DNA of 64,000 nucleotides from Chryseobacterium angstadtii. GTDB lineage: Bacteria > Bacteroidota > Bacteroidia > Flavobacteriales > Weeksellaceae. The translations under genes were made by a program, and so were the position numbers. Below are positions 33,766 through 44,348 of this stretch, in pieces. The DNA is taken from the NCBI RefSeq assembly GCF_001045465.1, contig NZ_LFND01000002.1:434001-498000 (forward strand). Direction: 5' to 3'. The notes beneath the pieces were generated by a model. It did not search any database, was not told the origin of the DNA, and was given only the letters and a program-made list of their open reading frames with translations. Every line of letters begins with the position of its first letter. The first letter of the stretch is position 1.

Positions 33766-34311
33766 TTATTTCACCTTCTTAATATCAAAAGGATTTTTAA
33801 AAATAAGCTCTTCCTGTTTTCCTTTGATCTCCATTTTCCGCTGCAATAAGTTCAGAGCCATTTTCCGGATAAAAAGGTCTTTATCGTTCAGTTTCCAATA
33901 AGAATCTTCATGTACTTTTTTCGGGCTTCGTATGGGATAAAATTCTGTTTCCCAGGTGTCTTCATTGTGATAGAATTCAATAATTCCGCAATGTCCGGGA
34001 ATAGCAGTATGCTCTATCATTCCCATCGGAAGCAGAAAGCTGAAGGTATTGCACATATAATCGCCACAGGAGATTTTATCATGTTTCAGGAATTTCTCCC
34101 CTGTATCTTTATTTAAGTATGATTTTTTGAAATCGTTTTTAAAATCGCTTTTTGAAAGTTTAATTTCAATTTCATGGCTGAAACCTTCGGCATCTATGAA
34201 CAGGATATCCGCTTCCCAGTCGGCCTGGAAATAATTCGTGAGTACAATTTCTTTTTCAAAATCGCAGTGGGCATGGATATAAGCGTGAACAAGTTCTTCG
34301 ATCTTCAACAT
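33766..34311 (-). CDS. PD-(D/E)XK nuclease-like protein
   Basis: 181 residues, soluble. The pattern Asp35 in WEADILFID, then Glu49 and Lys51 in HEIEIKLSKSDF, is the PD-(D/E)XK nuclease core (D, 13 residues, E-x-K). A KHDKISCGDYMCNTFSFLLP segment and a C-terminal helical part follow. No methylase or other defence gene is adjacent, so a restriction role is not supported; repair or an orphan nuclease is possible. I do not recognise a narrower family. Confidence 0.7.
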   Translation of the reverse strand: MLKIEELVHAYIHAHCDFEKEIVLTNYFQADWEADILFIDAEGFSHEIEIKLSKSDFKNDFKKSYLNKDTGEKFLKHDKISCGDYMCNTFSFLLPMGMIEHTAIPGHCGIIEFYHNEDTWETEFYPIRSPKKVHEDSYWKLNDKDLFIRKMALNLLQRKMEIKGKQEELIFKNPFDIKKVK

Positions 34312-34315
34312 TTAT

Positions 34316-34350
34316 TGGATTTTAGAAGTTAGAAGTTAGAAGTTAGAGGT
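34316..34350. repeat. Short degenerate repeat, site 6
   Basis: Three near-perfect copies of AGAAGTT-type words (AGAAGTTAGAAGTTAGAAG) between the stop of the LuxE-like gene and the nuclease-like start. It is the same word as at site 2 but on the opposite strand with respect to the upstream gene. Confidence 0.5.
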
Positions 34351-34394
34351 TAGAGTTTTAATTTTTTTTGGATTTTTCTCAAAAGTATTTAAAA

Positions 34395-35411
34395 TCAGCT
34401 TACCAGCAAACTGCAGCCGCGGATATCGGAGTGATCTATTCTTCCCAAAACCTGAAAGCGTTCTCCCGGAAGGATTTTACCCAAATCCTGTGTTGCAATA
34501 AAACAGCAGGAATGGATATTGGCCAAATCAATGATATTAATCGCTCCGGTTCTCCCTTCCTGCTCATAGGAAAAAGGATCTTCCGCATTTCTAACCAATA
34601 TTTTCATCCAATTGGGACATTCATATTCATTATTTCCAAGTGAATATGCCTGTGAAAGCAGCTCAGTCATTGAATATTCCGAGTAAATCCTATCTGTTTT
34701 CAAGCCATTCTGAAGAATTTTTAAAAGCTCGTCCTTTGTCATTTCTTCTTTTCTGCCTTTCATTCCCCCGGTTTCAATAACGGTCAAATTTTGAGACCCT
34801 GAAATAGAAAAACCAAGATTTTCAATGGAATCCAGGAAATCCAGCAAGGCAAATGATACTCCGAAAAGAATGACTTTTTTATCTTTCAAGCCATTTAAAA
34901 GCTCAAAAAGTTCAGCATGATTATAAAGAAAATAGCCATTTTCCGGCTTTCCGGACTTTTTCATCAGATAGTCTACCATATAGATCAGGGAAGAATTCTG
35001 TTTTTCCAGATAGCTTGGAAGGAGCCCTAGAAAAATAAAATCTTCTGGTTTCCCTATAAACTGTTCAAAACTTTTGTAAATGCTTTCTTCATATTTATTG
35101 GGATCTGCGATGAAATGTTTGGAAAGATTCATCTGAGTAGTTCCTGAACTTTGAAAAAATAGATCAGCTGATGCATTTTTATCCAGAATCTGATGGTTTT
35201 TGAACATCTCAATCGGAAGGAAAGGTATTTTTGCCAGGCTTTTGACTTCTTCAGGACGTATGTTCAGAAAATCTACAAATTTTCTATAGATCTCAACATT
35301 CTCATACTGGTAATGAAAAGCAGCTAATGATGCATGGAGAAAATCCTGTTCCGTTTCTATATTGAATATATTTTCCAATTTTTTACAATTATTTTCAAAT
35401 TTATTATCCAC
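34395..35411 (-). CDS. LuxE/PaaK-like acyl-protein synthetase
   Basis: 338 residues with a GTG start at 35411. The chain matches the LuxE branch of adenylate-forming enzymes: IPFLPIEMFKNHQIL, FFQSSGTTQMNLSKHFI (phosphate-binding SSGTT), then ETGGMKGRKEEM and the end GRIDHSDIRGCSLL. LuxE activates fatty acids for bioluminescence, but no lux genes are here; in Bacteroidota such proteins occur with amino-sugar or lipid biosynthesis genes. The substrate is unknown. No partner genes are adjacent. Confidence 0.86.
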   Translation of the reverse strand: MDNKFENNCKKLENIFNIETEQDFLHASLAAFHYQYENVEIYRKFVDFLNIRPEEVKSLAKIPFLPIEMFKNHQILDKNASADLFFQSSGTTQMNLSKHFIADPNKYEESIYKSFEQFIGKPEDFIFLGLLPSYLEKQNSSLIYMVDYLMKKSGKPENGYFLYNHAELFELLNGLKDKKVILFGVSFALLDFLDSIENLGFSISGSQNLTVIETGGMKGRKEEMTKDELLKILQNGLKTDRIYSEYSMTELLSQAYSLGNNEYECPNWMKILVRNAEDPFSYEQEGRTGAINIIDLANIHSCCFIATQDLGKILPGERFQVLGRIDHSDIRGCSLLVS

Positions 35412-35561
35412 TCACAATGAATGGATTACAAAACAAATTAAAATTTTTGAAATATTTTTTAACAGGAGGATTACACTTTGGTAAACTTCTTGCAATTACG
35501 TAATCGGAATATGGATTAAAAACAAGAGTGAGTTTCGATTCATTCGGAAATTACCTCTCTC

Positions 35562-36353
35562 TCAGGGGTAATTTTTTTTTGTTCCATCCTTAAAAGTTTT
35601 CAGCTCAAAATCCTTTTCGAAAACCCCGTAAGTAAAATAGGAGATCCAGTCTCCCAAATTGATGTATTTTGCCTTTTGATCCAGCTCCAGCACCATAGGA
35701 AGGTGGCGGTGGCCATAAATAAAGTAATCGAATTTATCTTTTTTTAGTTTTTCCTTCGAATAGATGATCAGGAACTCTTTATCTTCTCCCAGAAAGGCTT
35801 TATCTTCTTCTCCGGAAATCATTTTATTTTTCTGAGAAAGATACAAAGCTATTTTCATGGCAATATCCGGATGAAGCCATTTGAAAAACCACTGAGCAAC
35901 AGGATTTGTAAACAGTTTTTTCATCCTTTTATATCCTTTGTCACCAGGTCCGAGGCCATCTCCATGAGCCAGCAGAAACTGTTTTCCGCCCATCTCAAAA
36001 TACTGTTTCTGATAAAAAACCGTACACCCAATCTCTTCTTCAAGGTAGTCTTTCATCCACAGGTCGTGGTTTCCCACAAAGAAATAAATATGAATTCCTC
36101 TGTCTTTAAGCTCGGCTATTTTTCCGAGAACACGTACATATCCTTTTGGAATTACATGTTTCCACTCATGCCAGAAATCAAAAAGATCTCCCATTAAAAA
36201 CAAAACCTGAGCATCTTCCTTGATCTCATCCATCCAACGGATAAATTTCTCTTCGCGCACCTTACTTTCTTTAGGGGTAGGTGCACCAAAATGCTGATCT
36301 GAAGCAAAATATACTTTTTTTCCAGGTTCTAAATTAATGATTGTTTTTAACAC
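35562..36353 (-). CDS. lpxH: UDP-2,3-diacylglucosamine diphosphatase
   Basis: 263 residues, GTG start at 36353. It cleaves UDP-2,3-diacylglucosamine to lipid X in lipid A synthesis. All metallophosphatase motifs are present: ASDQHFG, MGDLFDFW, VGNHDLW, LAHGDGLGPGDKGYK and YGHRHLP. It begins 30 bases after the queD stop, so both are probably one transcript. The end of the gene contains a run of nine A (GGAACA then A9), which is a slippage-prone site. Confidence 0.94.
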   Translation of the reverse strand: MLKTIINLEPGKKVYFASDQHFGAPTPKESKVREEKFIRWMDEIKEDAQVLFLMGDLFDFWHEWKHVIPKGYVRVLGKIAELKDRGIHIYFFVGNHDLWMKDYLEEEIGCTVFYQKQYFEMGGKQFLLAHGDGLGPGDKGYKRMKKLFTNPVAQWFFKWLHPDIAMKIALYLSQKNKMISGEEDKAFLGEDKEFLIIYSKEKLKKDKFDYFIYGHRHLPMVLELDQKAKYINLGDWISYFTYGVFEKDFELKTFKDGTKKNYP

Positions 36354-36383
36354 CAGTCTGAGGTTTTAATGAATAAATTACTG

Positions 36384-36830
36384 TTACTTATTGTCTTCTG
36401 CGAACCATTCTCCGTAAGAGTTTTCGGTTTCGTGAAGTTTAAGATAGGCCAGAGAAACCTCAGCCGGAAGTTTTGATTTTATTTTGGCTGCAATAGCATA
36501 CAGCATATTCTCACAGGTAGGCTGAAAACTGCAATAGATCACTTTATGTCCCTTGCTCTCAAGATCTTCACCCAATTCTTTATGAGGAGACAGTGCATTC
36601 ACGAGAACGGCATGATCCCATACATCTACAATCTCAGATTTTACGATACTTTTAATATCCCCAAAATCCACTACCATCCCGTTTTTGGAATTTTCCAAAT
36701 CATTAATCACCTTTCCTTTTACCGTTACAAACAGTTTGTAGGAATGTCCGTGCATATTTTTACATTTCCCATCGTAGTTGTACAGCACGTGAGCTGTCTC
36801 GAATGTGAAAATTTTTGTAATACGTATCAT
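36384..36830 (-). CDS. queD: 6-carboxy-5,6,7,8-tetrahydropterin synthase family (QueD/PTPS)
   Basis: 148 residues from the ATG at 36830; the frame to 36848 would begin upstream of the promoter box and is rejected. It acts in queuosine synthesis (or as a PTPS). The zinc His (HVLYNYDG, HGHSYKLFV), the catalytic Cys in GKCKNMHG and the final LHETENSYGEW are visible. The TATCTTTG box ends 4 bases before the start. lpxH follows. Confidence 0.92.
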   Translation of the reverse strand: MIRITKIFTFETAHVLYNYDGKCKNMHGHSYKLFVTVKGKVINDLENSKNGMVVDFGDIKSIVKSEIVDVWDHAVLVNALSPHKELGEDLESKGHKVIYCSFQPTCENMLYAIAAKIKSKLPAEVSLAYLKLHETENSYGEWFAEDNK

Positions 36831-36834
36831 ACTG

Positions 36835-36842
36835 CAAAGATA
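36835..36842 (-). promoter_or_regulatory. TATCTTTG box 4 nt before the queD start
   Basis: On the minus strand TATCTTTG ends at 36835 and the ATG starts at 36830. It excludes the longer ORF start and suggests a leaderless mRNA. Confidence 0.55.
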
Positions 36843-36948
36843 TGACAAAACATAATTATAAGCCGTGTATTCAATTTGGAAAAAATAATCTCATTATTAT
36901 TCTCCGGACATTAAAATTATTTAACATAACCAGGATAATACTCCTCGT

Positions 36949-37335
36949 CTATTTAAGCTGATCCAGCCACGTATGTTCCAGTCTTTTAATTTTTCTGGTT
37001 TCTTTATCAAAAAGCACCCATAAAGTATGTGAATCTACTACCAGCTGTTCATTACAGTAAAATTCAACTTTTCTGGGCTGTCTGATCCCCTCAGGCTCTT
37101 TCGGATAGGTCTTAACGATGATTACATCTCCCAGATAAACCTGCTTTTTATACTGAATATGGTGATCTACCAGCATCCATACATCTTCCGGATAATCTGT
37201 TTTTTCCTTCACCGTTTCCCAGTGTTCTGCAGCCATTTCTTCTACCCAATGCACATACTGCACATTATTGACATGATTATTCTGGTCTATATGCTCTTTT
37301 GTTACTTCTATTTTCTTTTCATATACTAAATTCAT
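36949..37335 (-). CDS. Acyl-CoA thioesterase, hotdog fold
   Basis: 128 residues, a single hotdog domain. The motif HIDQNNHVNNVQYVHWVEE near residue 16 is the 4-hydroxybenzoyl-CoA thioesterase/YbgC-type active-site helix. The chain ends VLFDKETRKIKRLEHTWLDQLK. It hydrolyses acyl-CoA or acyl-ACP; the chain length is unknown. It is separate from queD by 118 bases. Confidence 0.88.
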   Translation of the reverse strand: MNLVYEKKIEVTKEHIDQNNHVNNVQYVHWVEEMAAEHWETVKEKTDYPEDVWMLVDHHIQYKKQVYLGDVIIVKTYPKEPEGIRQPRKVEFYCNEQLVVDSHTLWVLFDKETRKIKRLEHTWLDQLK

Positions 37336-38117
37336 AATACCTCATTCTAATTACATTACATCAAAGGTATGAACTTTCTTCAGGGGTCTTTATTTCAAAA
37401 TCTTTAAATATGCTGATTATTCAAAAAAAGATAAACAAAAAAAGATGAAGCAGGCCAGCACAAAGGCACATACTTCATCAGCATCATTTGTGTTTTTAGA
37501 ATCTACTTATTCTCTCATTAGATTATTACTGTTTCATATAAAATTTTAATATTAAATTTCTTTTCTGAAATTTTTTTTCATTTTTACATTTGTTTTCAAA
37601 TATTTCAATCTGCTTATTCGACAATAATCTGTGCCTGGTCTAAAGTGAGAATAATGTGGGTGGCATACATTGCTGTATACACTGTTGTGTTTTTTTAATG
37701 GAATGAATTTGTGTTTTTAATAATTAATCGTTCTGTAATTTTTGTCAGTGATCATTCCTGACATTTCAAAACTAATACAATTCGGAAAACACAAAAACAG
37801 ATTAGTCGGGAGGTTAACAATTTTTTAAATTAACAACCTGATTATCAATTAAAAAATAGAATTAGGTTAACATGTTTTTTTCAGTTATATAATACTTTTT
37901 TAACAAAAACACGGCTTCATTTGAGAACAAAAAGATGAAAAATTAAATCAAAATAATCGATTTCATAAAAATGTTATACAAAAAGACATTTAAAAGTGGA
38001 TATAATTATAGTACCACAAATAGTACAACGTTAATCTTACACAAATGTCCGATTTCAATTTTTATGACAATATTTTCTCATTCTATTTTTTATTTTCTTA
38101 ATACTTCTAAATCAAAA
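37336..38117. other. Long AT-rich intergenic region
   Basis: About 780 bases with very low G+C. I see no tRNA and no reading frame I trust; a 66-codon frame at 37971-38171 has no recognisable features and runs through the aceA terminator into aceA on the other strand. Short repeated words such as TTTTCAAATATTTCAATC are present, but no clear structure. Confidence 0.5.
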
Positions 38118-38142
38118 AAACCTTCTCAAAGCAGAGAAGGTT
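38117..38142 (-). terminator. aceA terminator
   Basis: Perfect nine-base arms AACCTTCTC and GAGAAGGTT with a six-base loop and a T run on the minus strand, 26 bases after the stop. Confidence 0.88.
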
Positions 38143-38167
38143 ATATGGAAAAAATAGGAAAAAATGA

Positions 38168-39448
38168 TTAATGAAATTGTGCCGTTTCTGTAGAATCTTT
38201 CATAGCCACTGTTGCAGAAGAACCATTAGTTACCACATTCTGAATTTCATCAAAATATCCTGTTCCTACAAAAGACTGATGTTTTACGGCTCTGAATCCT
38301 TTTTGCTGTAAAGCAAATTCACGTTCCTGAAGTTCAGAATATCCGGCCATTCCTCTTTCTTTATAAGCCAATGCGAGTTCAAACATAGCGGTATTCAGCG
38401 CATGGAAGCCTGCCAGTGTGATAAACTGGAATTTATATCCCATTTTCGCAAGCTCTTCACGGAAATTAGCCATCTCTTCCACACTTAATCTCGCCGCCCA
38501 GTTGAAAGATGGCGAACAGTTATAAGCCAGCATTTTTCCGGGAAACTGTGCATGTATTCCTTCTGCAAACTGTCTGGCCTGTTCCAGATCAGGATTAGAA
38601 GTTTCCATCCAGATAAGATCTGCATAAGGAGCATAAGATAAGCCACGGTCTATCCCCTGTTCTACTCCGTTTTTCACCACATAAAAACCTTCGGAAGTTC
38701 TTTCGCCTGTAACAAATTTCTTATCTCTGTCATCGATATCTGAAGTTAAAAGATCCGCTGCATCTGCATCTGTCCTTGCGATAATAATGCTCGGTACACC
38801 CAATACATCTGAAGCCAGACGGGCTGCAACCAGTTTATTGATCGCTTCCTGAGTGGGAACTAAAACCTTGCCTCCCAGATGCCCACATTTTTTTGCTGAT
38901 GAAAGCTGATCTTCAAAATGAACGGCCGCTGCTCCCGCTTCAATCATCTGTTTCATCAGTTCGAAAGCATTCAGGTTTCCTCCAAATCCCGCTTCTGCAT
39001 CTGCAATAATAGGAACCAGATATTCTCTATCTCCGCTTCCGCTTACAGACTGAATCTGATCCGCTCTCAGTAAAGCGTTATTAATTTTTTTCACTACAGA
39101 CGGCACTGAATTCGCCGGATAAAGTGACTGGTCGGGATACATTTCCCCTGAAAGATTGGCATCAGCAGCTACCTGCCAGCCTGAAAGATAGATGGCTTCC
39201 AGTCCGGCGTCTACTTCCTGAACAGCCTGATTTCCGGTTAATGCGCCAAGTCCGGCTACATAATCCTGGTTATTCAGCTTATCCCAGAATTTTTTAGACA
39301 TTTCTGTCGCAATGGTGTAATCTATCTGATAAGAACCGCGAAGTTTTAATACTTCTTCAGCAGTATAGGTTCTTTTTACTCCTTTCCAGCGGGGATTGTT
39401 CAGCCAGTCCTGCTCTATCGCATGGATTTGTTCTTGTCTTGTTTTCAT
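38168..39448 (-). CDS. aceA: Isocitrate lyase
   Basis: 426 residues from the ATG at 39448 ([21 protein letters not shown], the usual ICL start); the longer frame to 39526 adds a stretch read out of the degenerate repeat. It cleaves isocitrate to glyoxylate and succinate. The catalytic [14 protein letters not shown] loop, the ADAEAGFGG metal site and NCSPSFNW are all present. It is the second gene of the glyoxylate-shunt operon, 111 bases after aceB, and ends in a strong terminator. Confidence 0.97.
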   Translation of the reverse strand: MKTRQEQIHAIEQDWLNNPRWKGVKRTYTAEEVLKLRGSYQIDYTIATEMSKKFWDKLNNQDYVAGLGALTGNQAVQEVDAGLEAIYLSGWQVAADANLSGEMYPDQSLYPANSVPSVVKKINNALLRADQIQSVSGSGDREYLVPIIADAEAGFGGNLNAFELMKQMIEAGAAAVHFEDQLSSAKKCGHLGGKVLVPTQEAINKLVAARLASDVLGVPSIIIARTDADAADLLTSDIDDRDKKFVTGERTSEGFYVVKNGVEQGIDRGLSYAPYADLIWMETSNPDLEQARQFAEGIHAQFPGKMLAYNCSPSFNWAARLSVEEMANFREELAKMGYKFQFITLAGFHALNTAMFELALAYKERGMAGYSELQEREFALQQKGFRAVKHQSFVGTGYFDEIQNVVTNGSSATVAMKDSTETAQFH

Positions 39449-39468
39449 AATATTTGGATTTATTGTTT

Positions 39469-39515
39469 GTTCGGGTTTCGAGGTGCGGGTTTTGTGATTC
39501 GGGATCATAGATCTT
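39469..39515. repeat. Degenerate repeat, site 7, between aceB and aceA
   Basis: Plus-strand words CGGGTTTCGAGGTGCGGG and GTGATTCGGGATC. Sense polarity is opposite to most sites. It lies 45 bases after the aceB stop. Confidence 0.5.
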
Positions 39516-39559
39516 AACAGGATCACTTCTCTTTTAAAATTCTTAGGTCCAAAAAATAT

Positions 39560-41137
39560 TTATTTAATGAATGGGTAGGCTTTCAGAGTCAGGAATTCTT
39601 CGAATTTTTCCGAAAAAACCAGTTCATTGAATAGTTCTTTCGCCAGATTGAATTTACCATTGCTGAATCTTTCCCCACCCACATATTTTTCGATATGATC
39701 CATTTCTTCAGTTTCCCACTGCAGAATCATCTCCCGGGTCAATGAAAGGCCGTTATCAAGCTTAGCTTCATTTTTCAGCCATTGCCACAGCTGGGTTCTT
39801 GAGATTTCTGCGGTAGCCGCATCTTCCATCAGATTGTAAATAGCCGCTGCGCCAATTCCCATCAGCCAGCTTTCTATATATAAGATACCTACATTGATAT
39901 TTTTTCTCACTCCTTTTTCAGTGATCTCACCTTTCGGAACTTCCAGAAGATCCGCTGCTGTGATATGATACCCCGGTTTTTTATCAATCTGATTTTTATC
40001 CGGCATGTATGTGTCAAAAATAACTTTAGCTACGGAAACTAAGGCAGGGTGAGCTACCCAGGTTCCATCGTGACCGTTTTTAACCTCACGTTCTTTATCT
40101 TTTCTTACTTTTTCAAAAGCTGCATGATTGGCTTCATCATCATTTTTTACGGGAATCTGTGCAGCCATTCCTCCAATGGCGTGAACGTTTCTTTTATGAC
40201 AAATTTCTATCACTCTTTTAGAATAAGCACTCATAAACGGAGACGTCATAGTGACCTGATCTCTGTCCGGAACCATAAATTCAGGCAGGTTTCTGAATTT
40301 TTTGATGAATGAGAAAATGTAATCCCATCTTCCGCAATTCAGCCCTGCACTGTGCTCTTTCAGCTCAAATAAAATTTCATCAATTTGAAATGAAGCAGTA
40401 ATGGTTTCAATCAAAACGGTTGCTTTGATTTTTCCGGCAGGTATTCCCAGATAATTCTGAGCAAAGACAAAAACATCATTCCACCAGCGGGCTTCTTTAT
40501 AATGCTCTAATTTCGGAAGGTAAAAATAGGGACCGCTTCCGTTTTCCAATAGATACTCTGCATTGTTGAAAAAGTAAATTCCAAAATCAGTCAGTGAACC
40601 TGAAGCTTCTTCACCATTGATTTCAATATGCTTTTCCGGTAAATGCAAACCTCTCGGACGCACCTGAAGAACAGCTGTTTTCTCATTCAATTGGTAGGAT
40701 TTTCCATTGTCAGCAGTAAAATCTATGTTACGTCTTATGGCATCCGATAAATTAATTTGTCCCTGAATACAGTTTTCCCAGGTGGGTGCATTACTATCTT
40801 CAAAATCTGCCATAAAAGTCAGCGCTCCTGAATTAAGCGCGTTGATAATCATTTTGCGGTCTACTGGCCCTGTGATCTCCACTCTCCTATCCAGCAGATC
40901 AGCGGGAAGCGGTGCACAGATCCAGTCTCCGGTTCTGGTCTCATGGGTTTCCGGCAAAAAATCCGGCAGATTTCCTGAGTCAAAAGACTGCTGTGTTTTT
41001 TTCCTTTCTTCTAAAAGCTCTAATCTTTCTGTGTTGAAATTCTGATGAAGTGCAATAAGAAAATCGGTAAGCCCGAGAGTAAAAACCCCTTCAAACTGTT
41101 TCTGTGTTTTTATTTTCAATTGAGTTTTAGTTTCCAT
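39560..41137 (-). CDS. aceB: Malate synthase A
   Basis: 525 residues, the A-isoform length. It joins acetyl-CoA and glyoxylate to malate, the second shunt step. Visible motifs are FMADFEDSNAPTW, RPRGLHLPEKH, the VLIETITASFQIDEILFEL loop, GLNCGRWDYIFS, and GIGAAAIYNLMEDAATAEISR near the end. It is the first gene of the operon with aceA, with a TATGTTTG box 28 bases before the ATG and a palindrome further upstream. Confidence 0.97.
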   Translation of the reverse strand: METKTQLKIKTQKQFEGVFTLGLTDFLIALHQNFNTERLELLEERKKTQQSFDSGNLPDFLPETHETRTGDWICAPLPADLLDRRVEITGPVDRKMIINALNSGALTFMADFEDSNAPTWENCIQGQINLSDAIRRNIDFTADNGKSYQLNEKTAVLQVRPRGLHLPEKHIEINGEEASGSLTDFGIYFFNNAEYLLENGSGPYFYLPKLEHYKEARWWNDVFVFAQNYLGIPAGKIKATVLIETITASFQIDEILFELKEHSAGLNCGRWDYIFSFIKKFRNLPEFMVPDRDQVTMTSPFMSAYSKRVIEICHKRNVHAIGGMAAQIPVKNDDEANHAAFEKVRKDKEREVKNGHDGTWVAHPALVSVAKVIFDTYMPDKNQIDKKPGYHITAADLLEVPKGEITEKGVRKNINVGILYIESWLMGIGAAAIYNLMEDAATAEISRTQLWQWLKNEAKLDNGLSLTREMILQWETEEMDHIEKYVGGERFSNGKFNLAKELFNELVFSEKFEEFLTLKAYPFIK

Positions 41138-41165
41138 AACTTATTGATTTTGTGATTTGATGTTA

Positions 41166-41173
41166 CAAACATA
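41166..41173 (-). promoter_or_regulatory. TATGTTTG box of aceB
   Basis: On the minus strand TATGTTTG is preceded by TTTG with a spacer of 14 bases, somewhat shorter than usual. The palindrome at 41193-41206 lies just upstream of that TTTG. Confidence 0.55.
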
Positions 41174-41192
41174 AATAAAAATTTTCACAAAC

Positions 41193-41206
41193 AGCGAACG
41201 TTCGCT
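41193..41206. promoter_or_regulatory. Palindromic operator candidate in the aceB-regulator interval
   Basis: AGCGAACGTTCGCT is a perfect 14-base palindrome in an otherwise AT-rich interval. It sits next to the -33 region of aceB and 46 bases before the -7 box of the divergent regulator. It is the best candidate operator of that regulator. Confidence 0.65.
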
Positions 41207-41251
41207 AATTATTTTTAAAATTTATTATGCAGATAATCGCAGCTAATTATT

Positions 41252-41259
41252 TATATTTG
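41252..41259 (+). promoter_or_regulatory. TATATTTG box 3 nt before the regulator start
   Basis: TATATTTG ends at 41259 and the ATG begins at 41263. It overlaps the codons of the longer frame that starts at 41227, so the shorter start is chosen. Confidence 0.5.
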
Positions 41260-41262
41260 AGT

Positions 41263-42808
<1,546 letters not shown>

Positions 42809-42857
42809 ATCAAAATTAAAATTTTCATTTATAATTTTCCATAAAAAAACACATTTC

Positions 42858-43511
42858 ATGATATTAGATTTATTTTTCCCAAACCGATGCATTCATTGCA
42901 GCCGGATCATTGATGCAGATCTTTTGGTGTGTGGTTCATGCTTTGAACATATTCATTTTACTCATTTTGAGTATGGCGACAAAAACAGCATTTCAGAAAA
43001 ATGTAAACTTCTGTTTCCTGTTGAAAATACCTACGCTCTGATGAAATTTGAACAAGACGGTCTAAGTCAGAAAATTATCCATGAACTAAAATACAAAAGC
43101 AGAGAAGTTGTGGGCAAAACCTTAGCTGACTGGACTACAGAACGTCTTGATTTCAAGAATGAACAACCTGATTTTCTGGTATCGGTTCCTCTTTATCCCA
43201 AAAAACTAAAGGAAAGAGGCTATAATCAACTACATTTATTTACGGAAACTTTGTCGAAATTTTACAGTATCCGGTTTGATCATCAATTAATTCAAAGAAA
43301 TCAGTATTCAAAAGCTCAGGCTTTCAAAGATAAAAAACACCGTTTGGAAACAGTGAATCCTTTTTCTCTTTCAAAACCTGTTTCCGGAAAGCATATCCTT
43401 TTAATTGATGATGTTTTCACAACAGGAAATACGGTAGCCTCTATTGCCTGGGAGATTTTAAATGCAGGAGACAACAGGGTGAGTGTTTTGGTGATGGCGG
43501 TGGATGTGTAG
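42858..43511 (+). CDS. ComF family phosphoribosyltransferase-like protein
   Basis: 217 residues. The N-terminus has the zinc pairs CIHCSR and CGSCFE, then the PRTase domain with the PRPP loop HILLIDDVFTTGNT (about 180-193). ComF/GntX proteins help DNA uptake in competent bacteria, but also occur widely without competence. The sequence KERGYNQLHLFTETL is typical. After the stop there is a G-rich degenerate repeat and no terminator. Confidence 0.9.
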   Translation: MILDLFFPNRCIHCSRIIDADLLVCGSCFEHIHFTHFEYGDKNSISEKCKLLFPVENTYALMKFEQDGLSQKIIHELKYKSREVVGKTLADWTTERLDFKNEQPDFLVSVPLYPKKLKERGYNQLHLFTETLSKFYSIRFDHQLIQRNQYSKAQAFKDKKHRLETVNPFSLSKPVSGKHILLIDDVFTTGNTVASIAWEILNAGDNRVSVLVMAVDV

Positions 43512-43580
43512 TGGGTTTCGGGTTACGTGATGCGAGGTTCGGGGTGTGGGGTTTATGGATTTGAGGAATAGCCTAATGAG
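43512..43580 (+). repeat. Stop-codon-adjacent degenerate repeat, site 9
   Basis: Directly after the ComF TAG: TGGGTTTCGGGTTACG, then TGATGCGAGGTTCGGGG, TGTGGGG and TTTATGGATTTGAGG. G-rich and almost free of C on the sense strand. Confidence 0.6.
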
Positions 43581-43655
43581 GCATACTTGGAGACCTATCA
43601 TTTAAATTCTCAAAACTCAATTCTTTTTCCTAATTTTCGGGGAAACTATTAGATT

Positions 43656-44345
43656 ATGAAAAATCTGCTTTTACTGCATGGAGCATTGGGACACCGGGAT
43701 ATTTTTAAACCTTATGAAAAGGAACTGTCAAAATATTTCAACATCCATACGCTTTTATTTTCCGGACATGGAAACACAGAACTTCCGGAAAACGGTATCA
43801 GCATTGAAAAATATACTGACGAAATAAGAAGTTACTTAGAAAAAGAAGATTTAATAGACGTCTGTATTTTTGGCCACAGCATGGGAGGTTATGCCGCACT
43901 TTGCTGTGCTTTACGACATCCGGAAAGGATAAATTCCATCATGACTCTGGGAACCAAATTCAACTGGACAGAAGAACAGGCTTTAAAAGAAAGTAAAATG
44001 CTTGATCCTGAATCCATTATTTTGAAAGTTCCGAAATATGCAGAACAGCTGGAAAATCAGCATGCCCCTCAATGGAAACAGTTACTGCCCGCCATTGCAG
44101 AAATGATGATTGCACTGGGCAAAAATCCTCCTCTGAATGAAAGCAGCCTCTGGGCTATTGCCATTCCGGTACAAATCATGGTCGGAGACAAGGACAATAT
44201 GGTGAGCATTGTAGAAAGCGTCAATGCTTACCGCAGTATCCCAAATGCAAAATTGGCCATACTCCCGGATACAAAACATCCTATGGAAAAAGTACGGCCT
44301 AATTTATTATTGGATCTGATGAAAGATTTCTGGAATCTTTCTTAG
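43656..44345 (+). CDS. Alpha/beta hydrolase
   Basis: 229 residues. The start LLLLHGALGHRDIF (oxyanion-hole HG), the nucleophile elbow GHSMGGYA (Ser about 78), Asp in MVGDKDNMV and His in DTKHPMEK complete the triad. No signal peptide. The substrate cannot be told. Its stop lies 3 bases from the stop of the convergent upp gene, so there is no terminator between them. Confidence 0.88.
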   Translation: MKNLLLLHGALGHRDIFKPYEKELSKYFNIHTLLFSGHGNTELPENGISIEKYTDEIRSYLEKEDLIDVCIFGHSMGGYAALCCALRHPERINSIMTLGTKFNWTEEQALKESKMLDPESIILKVPKYAEQLENQHAPQWKQLLPAIAEMMIALGKNPPLNESSLWAIAIPVQIMVGDKDNMVSIVESVNAYRSIPNAKLAILPDTKHPMEKVRPNLLLDLMKDFWNLS

Positions 44346-44348
44346 TAT

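Noticed and set aside
35548-35574. Hairpin at the end of lpxH as its terminator
   Set aside because: Arms AAATTACC and AGGTAATTT overlap the coding end, but the T run is on the wrong side for the minus-strand gene.
37971-38171. 66-codon plus-strand frame before aceA
   Set aside because: Runs through the aceA terminator and into the aceA end on the other strand; no recognisable features.
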